From contig NW_006921533.1 of NCBI RefSeq assembly GCF_000340215.1, positions 2,357,386 through 2,421,385 of the forward strand: 64,000 nucleotides of DNA, in the 5' to 3' direction. This document shows positions 10,346 to 20,302 of the stretch, piece after piece (within the stretch, counting starts at the first letter, position 1; each line of letters opens with the position of its first letter). This DNA comes from Pseudocercospora fijiensis CIRAD86 (lineage: Eukaryota > Ascomycota > Dothideomycetes > Mycosphaerellales > Mycosphaerellaceae). The position numbers and the translations under genes were made by a program. The notes below the pieces were generated by a model. The model ran no database searches. It was not told where the DNA came from and was given only the letters and a program-made list of their open reading frames with translations.

Positions 10346-11608
10346 CTAGATTTTGGTACCACCATTCGGGAGCTTCACTCTGAACGCCACATATGGCTTC
10401 TTCCTCCTGTCTTGCAATGGCAATCCTTGACCGGGATATATCGCATTCAAGTAGTTCAACTGATTGACAGTGAAGTACAGATACCCGTCGCTCGCAATAC
10501 TCATAGTATCAACCCAATTGATTCTCGGATCCCTCACAAACTCTGTCGCATACGTTGTAGCAGGGTTGTACATCGAAATGGCATCCTGCTCGACATTTCC
10601 CGCATAGACAACACCATTCGAATCCGTCTCCATACCATCGCTGATTCCTTTCTCGCCAAGGTTCTTGACTTGTGCTTGTGCACGATCGAAAGCGCCGGAA
10701 CTTGTGTCGCGCAATGCGGCTGTGGGCACAGAGTAGAGGAATCTACCGGCGATGACAGAAAAGTATAAAGTATCCATGTCGGGTGAGATTGCGATGCCAT
10801 CGGAGCCAAAGGTGATGTAGCCTGGATGGAGAGCTTGAGTGGCGCTCGCAACTTGATACATTGGCTCGCCGTAGACGAAAGGCACTGTGCCGTAGATAGC
10901 TTTGGTCTCTTTGAATGGCGAGCGAGTACCTTTGCCGCTAGGCAGATCGACGTAGATGATCGCGTTGTCGCCTTCCAGGGAGGAGTCGGTGATGTAGGCT
11001 GCATTCTTCGCGTTGTCGATGCGAACATCGTTCAGGTACGACGTTGGCTTGACAAGATCTGTGTTGAAAATGATGGTCTTGATGATCTTGTTCGTAGTAA
11101 TGTCGATGTTAACGAGTTTAGGTCCTCCGGGCACAGTAGCGGGAAGCATTGGCGATTGCGCATTTGACAAGTCTTGTACTCGCCCTGTGTCGAGAATCCA
11201 TAGGGTATCCTTGGAATCGATGATGACCGACTGGACGCCGAGCAGGTGATTTGGATCGCCTTTAGTGACTGCCGGAACACTCAAGCGATTGATCGCGCCG
11301 CCCGGGCTCTGATTGTACGTAACATTCGGGTACGGCGTCTCGCCATCGATGCTAGTCAACTCTTGCACCTGGACAATATCGCCATTGAGACCATTGTAGG
11401 TGTTGAGAATATCCAGACCCGCAGGGTAGCACGCGAACTTTCTGCCGGTCGAAGACACCGCAATGCCAGTCGGCCATTGCCCACCAAAGTAATGCACAAT
11501 CTCCAAAGATGGCCCGCGAGTCAATGGATCTGTTCGAATATCTGACGGTGAATAGCCTGATGCCAACCCCAGCACCGCCAATGAAGCAAATGCCTGAGTC
11601 TTCATCAT
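10346..11608 (-). CDS. Secreted yellow / major royal jelly protein-like
   Basis: A 420-residue single exon. The N-terminus (MMKTQAFASLAVLGLASG) is a signal peptide. The body carries hallmarks of the yellow/MRJP beta-propeller family: GVQSVIIDSKDTLWILDTG, AYITDSS, DGIAISPDMDTLYFS and WVDTMSIASDGYLYF. Fungal members are extracellular and their substrates are mostly unknown; insect relatives act in melanin-type chemistry, but that function cannot be transferred. A second ATG lies at 11605. The gene is transcribed towards the Zn2Cys6 gene (convergent, 225 bp apart). A TATATA motif sits about 70-78 bp before the start. I saw no intron. Confidence 0.88.
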   Translation of the reverse strand: MMKTQAFASLAVLGLASGYSPSDIRTDPLTRGPSLEIVHYFGGQWPTGIAVSSTGRKFACYPAGLDILNTYNGLNGDIVQVQELTSIDGETPYPNVTYNQSPGGAINRLSVPAVTKGDPNHLLGVQSVIIDSKDTLWILDTGRVQDLSNAQSPMLPATVPGGPKLVNIDITTNKIIKTIIFNTDLVKPTSYLNDVRIDNAKNAAYITDSSLEGDNAIIYVDLPSGKGTRSPFKETKAIYGTVPFVYGEPMYQVASATQALHPGYITFGSDGIAISPDMDTLYFSVIAGRFLYSVPTAALRDTSSGAFDRAQAQVKNLGEKGISDGMETDSNGVVYAGNVEQDAISMYNPATTYATEFVRDPRINWVDTMSIASDGYLYFTVNQLNYLNAIYPGQGLPLQDRRKKPYVAFRVKLPNGGTKI

Positions 11609-11677
11609 GGACCTGCCTGTGCTTGCAGCGAATGAAGCAGTTTCACGGCCATCAGGAGATTGGAAAAGTCGATCACC

Positions 11678-11685
11678 TATATAAG
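11678..11685 (-). promoter_or_regulatory. Candidate TATA box of the yellow-like gene
   Basis: The sequence TATATAAG (CTTATATA on the coding strand) lies about 70-78 bp before the ATG of the minus-strand yellow-like gene, a normal distance for a fungal TATA element. This is a sequence match only. Confidence 0.4.
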
Positions 11686-13638
11686 TTATGTTCGTTGCCA
11701 GGCCTCGGCAGTGCTACCCAAGCTTTTTTAGAGGAGCATTATTTGAGCCTTGTGAGCGCGATAGGTAAAGCTCCTTCCCGAAATGGCGGACGGTCTGCGA
11801 ACGGTTCCAATACACCCCGCAGAGATCTATACCTGCTGTAGGCATACCACTGCGCGGCCTTGCGTGCGTATAACGATTGCTGAGGGGAGGCATCTGCGTC
11901 TGCTGCTTCCTTCTCGGAACGACGACAATATATCGTTTGGATAGTAGATAGACTGTGGTAGGTACATAGATCGAGAAGCATACATAGTCGTACCACTCTT
12001 TGCACCAAATGATTACGCCCTCGGCCGGCGCAGCGCAGCAGTCGTAGCCGGACGCAGATGCCATGCCATGCCTCAGGCACCGGAGCGGAAAGCCGTGTCA
12101 GCGGAAAGCCTGTTCGTTGTTTCTCAAGGCGGTGGTGATGGCGCGCAAGTTTTCCCTTTCCCGCAAGCTGATGGTGATGGTGATGGTATACTGTCATATT
12201 CATGGAGACAAGTCGCTCTCCTGTCGATATTGGCCCAACCTTCCTTTGCATCAACTCGACCAGGTGTCCGTGGCGATACTCTGGTATTGTCGAAGAGAAG
12301 GTGGATTTGACTCGAGCCGTACAGTAGTTGATAATGGACTGGTTTCTTCCCCTACTTCTGTAACAAGTGCAGCAGTCAGTGCTGACGCGAACTCCAATGT
12401 GCACATGCAGAAGCGCCGTTATCCCTAGTTCTACAATATCAAGGCGCTTCCAGCTCTTCTCTCAGCCTTTTCCTTTCCCTGCTCTGCGCCGCACATGTGC
12501 GTGAGTGCCGGCGGCTATTCCCGAGGTCATTCGCATGTTGGAGTGTGCATTGATTGACGAAATTCTGAAGTTGGAGGGAGTTGGATCTGTATTCTAGAGT
12601 ATAGAATATGGACTGCAAGATTGAGTTTGGACTGCCATCGGCATCGGCATCATCTCGGCCTTGGCGATGGCCTGCTTCACTTCTCACTCATCAATCTACT
12701 CTGCTCTCCTCCATCGTACTCCGACCGCACCCGCACTGCTACCACACCAGCTTCGCCTCGCTGCTAAACACTGGTCGCCAAGCTAGAACTCCGAGGCCTG
12801 CACTGGTCGAGACCGCCGAAAGCCACGCATACGCAAGCACCTCTCATCAAAACACCGTGTGCGAAGTTCGAATGTCACTCAAGTCGACTGGGGAGGATGA
12901 GGCCACGGCCTGATGGTCATGAATGACCTGTCTTGAAGACTAAGAAGAGAAGACCTCCCTTGTACATTACATGAGCCTTTCATAGCAGTATGCTCCCGAT
13001 CTCCTGAAGCAGGCTTTGAAAGCATCAGCATTTGGCGCGGAATCCACGATGCTCAATCCAGCAACGCAACATCCAGTGACAATGAGCATGAAACAGCAGC
13101 ATGTGTGCCTTGCGTGCCACGTTTGCCAAAAACGTGGGAGCCCACTTGGTGCTGCAGCCACACTGCTAGCGAGTGAGCTTTGGGTACAGGTGCAGCCACC
13201 AATGTCTTTCTCAGCTGAGCACCTTCATATGTACAAGCAGCCTCCAAGCCATGCTGCACGATTATCGGCGACTTGATCGACTGCGGCTCTTGTTGCAGTC
13301 GAAATGCGGACAAGCTCACACCAGCCTGCCAGCCCTACGAGACAAGCCTCAGAATACCAGTTCTAGCCCATCACGCTAGACTTCGAACGTTGGATACTTG
13401 TCGTGAACAGTGACCCACGCAAGATGGCTCCTTACACTCCGACGGCACACCATGACTCCTCAATCTTGTGGCGTGCATGTCGCGGCAGTGCTCAAGGTAT
13501 GTTCGATAAGTACGTAGGCTCCCAGCGCCCTTTAAGTAATGCGAGACGGAGGAATTGCCGCCTCGTCCAAGAAGAGCTTGTTCACATGTTCGCTCGCACT
13601 TCAATTCTCACATGTTCCTGCACTCAGCTCTCCACAGA
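11686..13638. other. Intergenic, no gene recognised
   Basis: Nearly 2 kb of normally composed DNA between two divergent genes (yellow-like on the minus strand, MFS transporter on the plus strand). Several short frames exist on both strands but none has domain-like content. It probably holds both promoters. Confidence 0.5.
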
Positions 13639-15446
13639 ATGATAGCGCGCACGGACGAGAAACATGCATCAGTCATGACTTCAGGGACGACTTCGACCAC
13701 TGACGAGAAACATCTGTCCAACTTCACTATGTCGAGTGCGGTGTCAGTAAGCTCGCTCGAGGCTGCGCGCCCAAACGCAAAGTCAGATATATCGCCAGGA
13801 TGGAAACCATCAAAGCAGATCAAGCTCATCGTCCTCGGCCAGATATGTGTCCTGTTTGCGATAAGCTTGGACATGACGATACTCACAGCTACCTTACCAG
13901 TATGCTCAGCCCGAGTCCATTCTTCCGGTCAGTACTAATCGCATCGCAGACTGTCGCGCAAGCACTCCATGCAGATTCCGTCGAAACTTTCTGGATCGCA
14001 GCCTCATATCTCCTCGCCAACGCTGTTGTTCAACCCCTCATGGCCGCCTTAGCCGACATCTTCGGTCGCCGCTCAGTGATCTTCTCAGCACTCGCGCTCT
14101 TCACCATCGGCTCCATCATCTGCTGCGCAGCCAACAATGTTGCTGCGATGCTGGCCGGTAGAACAATTCAGGGAATTGGCGGCGGGGGGATCCTCAGCGT
14201 CAATCTGATCATCATCTCTGATCTGATCCCCCTCAGAGCTCGTCCCAAATTCATCAGCATCCAGCAGCTGGTCGTTTCTATTGGCTTCAACATCGCACCC
14301 ATCATCGGCGGCGTCTTGGTCAAGGCCACAACTTGGCGCTGGCTGTTCTACATCAATTTGCCATTCTGCGGCATCGGACTCATCGTGATTCCTTTCGTGC
14401 TCAAGTATCAAAAGCCCGTGTCCACTCTTGGCGAGAAGTTGAGCTCGGTAGACTGGATCGGCTCGACTTCTTTCGTCGCCGGCATGACGGCAACTCTTGT
14501 CGGTCTCACCTGGGGCGGCTCGCAATATTCCTGGACATCGGCCGCTACGCTCATCCCATTGATCGGCGGAATCGTCGTCGTGTGTGGCACTGGTCTTCAC
14601 GAGAAATACCTCGCAACAACGACGTTTCTTCGAACATCGCTTTTCTCGACTTGGTCGGCAATCGCCATATACTTCTGTACAGTACTGCAGGGTCTCACGC
14701 TCTTCAGCGAACTCTACTTCCTGTGCCTGTACTTGCTCTCGGTCAAACTCTACACACCTCTGGAAGCCGGAACCTATCTGCTAGCCTTCTCAGCAGTCTG
14801 TGTTCCAACGAGCGGCATTGTTGGTCCTTTCATCACACGTGTCGGTTCCTATCGCTGGGCCACATGGATTGGATGGACCATGACAACGTTGAGTCTCGGT
14901 CTCCTCACTCTCTTGAACGTCCACACTCATACTGCTGTCTGGGTCGTCCTCTTCATCATTGCAGGCTTAGGCCAAGGGATCTTGTTCATCGCTCATTCAG
15001 TTGCATCGCAAGCAGCATGTCAACAGAAAGATGCTACTCATGCGAGCGCAATGTACAGCTTCATGCGCAGTCTTGGTCTCTGCTTAGGAGTCGCTCTTGG
15101 AGGCACTATCTGGACCAATTTCTTCGCAAAGCGACTTGCGGATCTCGGTATTCCCGCGGAAATCGCGAAGAGCGGCGAGGTTGCAGTCTACATTCTCAAG
15201 ACTATGACAGACCTCACCCTTAAGGAGAGCATCATCGGGGCAATCGCCTGGTCATTCCGAATGCTGTTCGCAACGCTTTGTGGCATCAGTGGACTAGGAC
15301 TAATCATTGCATTTTGCTTCATCAAAGGTCATTCTCTTGATCAGGACTTGGTGACTGAGCATGTTCTTCGAAGCGATAAGACCGACGTAATGGTTCCAGA
15401 ACCTGCGTTGGAGAGGAAGTGCTCGATAACAAGCCCAGTTTGCTGA
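13639..15446 (+). CDS. MFS transporter, DHA2 (14-helix drug:H+ antiporter) family
   Basis: The exons are 13639-13899 and 13950-15446. The intron is GTATGC...TACTAATC...GCAG, phase 0, 50 nt, giving 585 residues. Splicing joins LDMTILTATLP to TVAQALHADSVETFWI, the canonical first-helix region of DHA2 transporters. Motif A-like LADIFGRRS lies between helices 2 and 3, GRTIQGIGGGG follows, and IAPIIGGVL fits the antiporter motif. About 14 hydrophobic segments are visible. It is a plasma-membrane exporter of small molecules, substrate unknown. Its place beside a Zn2Cys6 regulator fits export of a metabolite or toxicant, but no biosynthetic gene is present. Starts at 13639 or 13675 are both possible. 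Confidence 0.9.
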
Positions 15447-15794
15447 TCTGATTCGTCACTCTCAATCGCAGCGCCTTCCTGAAAAATCCACCCGCCCCTT
15501 CATCCATCCCATAAATCAATCGGGGCTACGATTTTAGGGCCGGCGAATGTGGCAACGAGTTTTTTTTTTCGGGACGATCGGTGTTCAGTCAGTCGGAGAG
15601 GTCGAATGTTTGGAATTATAGGGAGAGGTATTGGGCGTTGACACGAGAGCAGGCGCAGGAACTTTGGGACGTGCATTTGGATAAGGTGAGGAGTCTTCCG
15701 CAAGGCTGTATAGTCGAGCCTAGGCCAGCTGTTGTCGAACGAGGCTCCCTTGCACGTTGCAATTCTGCGTTCTATCTCTCTGCTAGAACGCTAG
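15447..15794. other. Intergenic, transition to the transposon island
   Basis: Normal composition up to about 15790, after which CA/TG depletion begins. No gene is seen. A run of nine T lies near 15561. Confidence 0.5.
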
Positions 15795-15970
15795 ATATAT
15801 ACCCTCTATTAAGGTTTCGGCAGTATTATTATACCCTATAGAAGAGCCTCTAGCCTACGACTGCTGTTTTATCTAATAGAAGAAGCAATTATACCTATAT
15901 TAAGTTAAAATCTACTACTTACTAGGCTACGGATACTATAGTATTAGTACTCGGTTCTTAAAAAAGAGGA
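15795..15970 (+). repeat. Dispersed repeat family R, copy C (fully RIPped)
   Basis: Aligns with copies at 5649-5815 and 6428-6540. Landmarks are ACCCTCTATTAAGG, CGGCAGTATTATTATACCC, CTGTTTTATCTAATAGAAG and CGGTTCTTAAAA. It marks the left edge of the large RIPped island. The DNA from here to 16054 is RIPped with nothing else recognisable. Confidence 0.6.
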
Positions 15971-16058
15971 TATAGGTAGGTCGTATAGCAATCCTCCCTT
16001 TCTTTAGGGAATCTAAGGCTATTAGCGGAGAATACCGGTAAACTTTAATATTATCTAA

Positions 16059-16337
16059 TATTAGCTAGTAACCGGCCCTACACCTATAGGCTAGTTTTAA
16101 GCCTATATAAGAGGCCTCCTTCTATATTATAGATAGGGCATTAACCTCGTATAGCACATTGTTTATATTACACTTCTATAATGCCTATATTGTAGGGCTC
16201 TAGTTATTAGCCTAAGCGACAGTCTCGTTATCCTATCTTGCTAAATATAGCTGCCTATATTGCTATAGGTTATATTACCCTCGGTAGCCTATACTATTAC
16301 TATAAGTAGTAGTAGTAGTATTAGTTTCCGTCCTTTA
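16059..16337 (+). repeat. 5' LTR of the 12.3 kb element
   Basis: Begins TATTAGCTAGTAACC and ends TTTCCGTCCTTTA; before RIP this would be TG...CA. It carries 13 substitutions against the 3' LTR, all of RIP type. In ten of them this copy has the mutated base and in three the other copy does. A short (AGT)n run lies near its end. Confidence 0.88.
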
Positions 16338-17156
16338 TTAGAGCCGAAGGTAGGGCTATCTCTTTATATCTAACAGGTTCGGGTATGTTAAAGGTAGTCT
16401 CTAGGTACGAATAGCTATAACCGAAGCGAGGGTACGATAAGAGCCTATAATACGGACGATACCGAAGTATCTTAAGGGGCCGTTACGATAAGTAGAGAAA
16501 CCTCTTAACGAGGGCATCGCTTTAACCCCGAAAAGCTACAAACCCTTAGGACTATTACAGCTTAGGGCCTAGTCTATAACTATAGCTAGCTTCTAAGGAC
16601 TCGGCTCCGGGTCGAAGACCTATTTAGCACCGCTTGCTCAAGATAAGCTACCGCCCGCCTAAGGAGGAGATAGACTAATTACCTATCGGCCTTGCTTGGT
16701 TTGCTAAGACTATCTATACGATAGCAATTTCTAGATTATAGGTCGGATGCCTAGATAGTTCCCCTATCGACCGGGTAGATTGCTTCGGGATTCGCTGCCT
16801 CGTTCGGACAGTGCTTAGCCTTCTACTAGAAAAAGAAGGTCCCCGCCCTCCCCGCCTAGCTAAAGAAGATAACAATAGTTAGTAAAGTAGCTAGTTTCTA
16901 GGATCTAGGTATAAATAGAGATTGCAGTTCCTTCCTCCGAGCGGCTTTTATCTAAATTTACTAAATTAAAGCTCCTAGGGGTGTCTAGGCGACCCCTAGG
17001 AGGCTAAATTCTAATACTACCCCGGGGGTAACATTAGAAGAAAACAGCCTAGCATACCATTTTCTCGTATAGCAATATCGAAACAAACCAAACCTATAAC
17101 ATATACTAAAAACACTTTCCTATAGCATTACATTTCAAATTATTTCGTTTTAACTA
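16338..17156 (+). other. Leader between 5' LTR and gag
   Basis: RIPped untranslated leader. It contains a perfect 11 bp inverted repeat with a 9 nt loop at 16972-17002 (CTCCTAGGGGT and complement). Just after it, at 17011-17037, is the first copy of the recurrent palindrome. A primer-binding site should lie right after 16337, but I cannot assign a tRNA to it. Confidence 0.55.
17011..17037 (+). repeat. Recurrent palindrome, copy 1
   Basis: CTAATACTACCCCGGGGGT followed by AACATTAG. The ends pair with each other (CTAAT/ATTAG) around CCCCGGGG. It lies about 150 bp before the gag frame. Confidence 0.75.
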
Positions 17157-20100
17157 CTTTATAACAATCGAATAAGCTCTAGCGAAAGCGAGCATTACGA
17201 ATTAGCGGAATCTTCGGAATCTAATAACCTACCGGACCCTATTAACGAAGAAATTAGGCGACGACTAGTTGTTATAAGCGCTATCGAACTAGGGGCTATC
17301 GAGCCTTCTACGCCCGAGGCCCTCTATAATGTCGTTATAAAGATAATTTAAGGGCAAACTAACCTTCTCCGTTAGAACAGGCGTCGCCCGCTAGAGCCGG
17401 GAAGTAGTAGGAACCCTTTATTCGAAGGGTAGAACGCTACGGCGCACGTAGAACGCTTTAAGGACAACTTAGCCGAGTACGGACTCGAAGAGGAGTCGGA
17501 CTAGTACAAGGTCCGGTCCCTTACGAGGACTACTATTACTAAGCTTTACCGAACCCTTAGGACCCTAGTTAGCTACCTAGAAAAGGACGATAAGTCTAAT
17601 ACCGACTAGGAGGTCTTTAAGCAGGCCTTTATAAGGGAGTATCGGGATCGCGATAGCCGTCGCATTAAAGGCAGTCGTACGTAGCTTAAGAACCTCTATA
17701 TAGAGAGGCGCACCGAAGATAACGACCTAAAGGAGTACGTCCGCGAGTTTGTTAAGTTAGCGGACGGCATCGACTAGTAGGACCTCGAGAATTCTTAGAG
17801 AACGAGGCTACTCCTTAAAGGGTTGCCGTAGTCTACGGCTAAGCGTGTCTTCCGTCGCTACAAGCTTAGCGAAGCTAATCCCGAGACCTTTAGGAAGTAT
17901 AAAGAGGTCCTAGAGGCTATTAAGGACGATATTAACAGCTCCGCTAACGTAAAGAAGTTTATTTACGGCGAGGACCGGAATAACCTAGCCTAGGTAAGGA
18001 ACGATGCCTCGGGAACTAGAGGGCCTAAGTTTCTTCCTAAATCGCAAAGTGGTCCTAGTACCGTAACTCCTACTATTACTAAGCATTCTTAGGACGTTGC
18101 GGACTTGGCTAAATCCCTAGCCTAGCTCAACCTTAATACGAAAGCACTATAGCGAGTTAGGGAGGTTATTAATACTAGTACACTAAAGGATATACTACCG
18201 GTCTACTAGATTTCCGATCCTAACTACCCTAAGGCCCCTTTAGTTAACGTCTATACTATACGAAAGATCTATTCTAACTTAGATAGCAAGTGCTAGATAT
18301 ACGGCGGTTTTAAACATATTCAATTAGACTACCCTATCTAGAAAGAGCTTCTTAAGAGGAAGCTCGTTATATAAGTAAATAGTCGGTTCTACTATACCGA
18401 TACCGGCGATAAGATTAACTTCGAGTAGGATCGCAGAGCTCCGAAGCTGCCTTAACTTAGGAGTCTTCTAGAGAAGAAGTATAGTAGCAAGATCGAGTTT
18501 AAGGACACTAGGAACAGTACCCTCGCCGCTATTACTAAACGAGAAACTTAGAAGGTTAGGGCAAAATAGGTTAAGGAGCGGAGCAGTAATAGTACTACTA
18601 AGCCTATTAAAGTTAACTTTGTGTCTTAGGATCCGGACGCAGTTACTAATGTTTACGCGGTTACTAAGAACAGTATAGATGTCTACGCTGCTATACGGTC
18701 TTAGACCTAGTCCTAAAGCAAGGGCAAGAACCCTTAGAACCCTACTCGCCCTAGTGCGGCAGCCCCTACTAGGGTACTAAAGAACAAGGCGGCCGACAAG
18801 GCTAAGCAATAGCGCGAGTTAACCGTAAAAACTAAGACTCTCTAGACAGCTACAGACCGTACTACCCGATCTAGCACTATACCTAGTACCGCACCTAGCA
18901 CCCTACCTATAGAAAGCCTAGTCGTCCTAGAGACTCTAGAGGTCGATATAGAGGATATTGCTACCGATATTAGTAGCACCCTAGGTCTAGCTAACCCGCC
19001 GGCCTATAAACGAAAGTTAGCCGACCTAAAGAGCTTTCGCTTTAATAGGTATATAAAGAAGTATAGTACCGGGCCTACTAACTCTTACGATACAAAGGCA
19101 AATGCTCTCTTCTAGGCTTTATAGTTCCTAGACCTTAAGTCTAACGTGTCTATAGGAGAGCTTCTAGTATACGGTTTGCCTACTAACCTGTTCTAGAGCC
19201 GGATTCCTAACGATACTACCTTTATAAAAGACCTTGTAGCCCTCCGACGTAAATAGGGGCGAGAGGACTATATCGACGTCTCTTCCCTATAGTTCCTTCC
19301 TAAATTTTTAGGGGCCTAGGAGATAGCAGAAGGCGAATTAGTAACCTACGAGAGCTAGGAGACTATCGATAATGCTAACGAAGAGGGGATTAAGGAGATA
19401 GGCCGAGGGGATAATAATAATGCCGACTCTGCTTCGGTTTTAGTTTCTATTAAGGCTGTCCGATTTACTAGCTAACAAATCGGTCGAGTAGGACCTCCTC
19501 GACCTAAGGAACTTTACTCTATCCCTAATAATGTAGACCTTTCCGCAGTTACCCGTTCCTTTGCCGTCGTTCCCGCTATCTATATTTAAGTTACTATCGG
19601 AAGCTATAGCTAGCAGTTGCTAGTAATGCTTAATAATGGTTTAGAGTCACTTATTATAAGTAAGCGCTAGGCTAAACAGCTCCGACTACTAATAAATAGA
19701 GATATTTCCCTTAGTATATAGGGAGTAAATAGGGAGGTTACACTAGTAGGTGCCTACTATAATGTTATAGTAGACGCTTTCGGTATATACTTTTCCTTTA
19801 CCTTCTAGATTGCCGCTAACCCGAATACGCTAATTATTCTAGGTCGACTATAGTCTCGCATAATCTAGGGTGTTTAGCGCAACTACGACGATAGCTCCTA
19901 GGAAGGAACTATCGCTAACTAGAAGGGCAACCGAGTCGTATTTACTAGTTATGTCGGAAACACTAGCTACAAGTCCTACGAGGATATCCTTACTGCTTCT
20001 AAGCGCTCTTCGGGAAACGCTATAGCGCGGTTATAAGACCGGCAATCTGCGCTATAAGTTAATATAGCTTAAATAGGTTATATCTAGAGGTGCGCCGCTC

Positions 20101-20279
20101 CGTACGATAAGGCTAGTTTCTAGGCTCTATACTAAGGAGACGAATGCTCGAAGCGATAGCGAGTATAACAGTACAACGACTACCTAGTATACGAATCTCG
20201 GTAATAATGCTATCGTAGGTATCGCCGCCGGAAGCGGATCTACCCGAATCCGAACTAACTAATTAGAACGCCGAGCTAA
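17157..20279 (+). pseudogene. Reading frame 1 of the element: gag and aspartic protease (RIPped)
   Basis: One frame (codons starting at multiples of 3) runs about 3.1 kb with only RIP-type stops. A gag-like part (AHVERFKDNLAEYG) is followed at 18291-18332 by a CCHC zinc knuckle whose cysteine codons TGC are partly turned into TAC. Near 19620 lies a retroviral-type protease with LVMLNNG, where the expected Asp of D-N/S-G has become Asn through TTGAT to TTAAT. The frame runs to TAA at 20277, which before RIP would be TGA inside a TGATG string of the palindrome. The start is approximate. Confidence 0.75.
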
Positions 20280-20302
20280 TACTACCCCGGGGGTGTTATT
20301 AG
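20276..20302 (+). repeat. Recurrent palindrome, copy 2 (frame 1/frame 2 junction)
   Basis: CTAATACTACCCCGGGGGT followed by GTTATTAG. With RIP undone at two sites it reads CTGATGCTACCCC. The TGA is in phase with gag-protease and the overlapping ATG is in phase with reverse transcriptase. Confidence 0.8.

Noticed and set aside
11739..12404. Minus-strand frame of 221 codons
   Set aside because: Compositionally random, no start context, no domain; overlaps other equally long frames.
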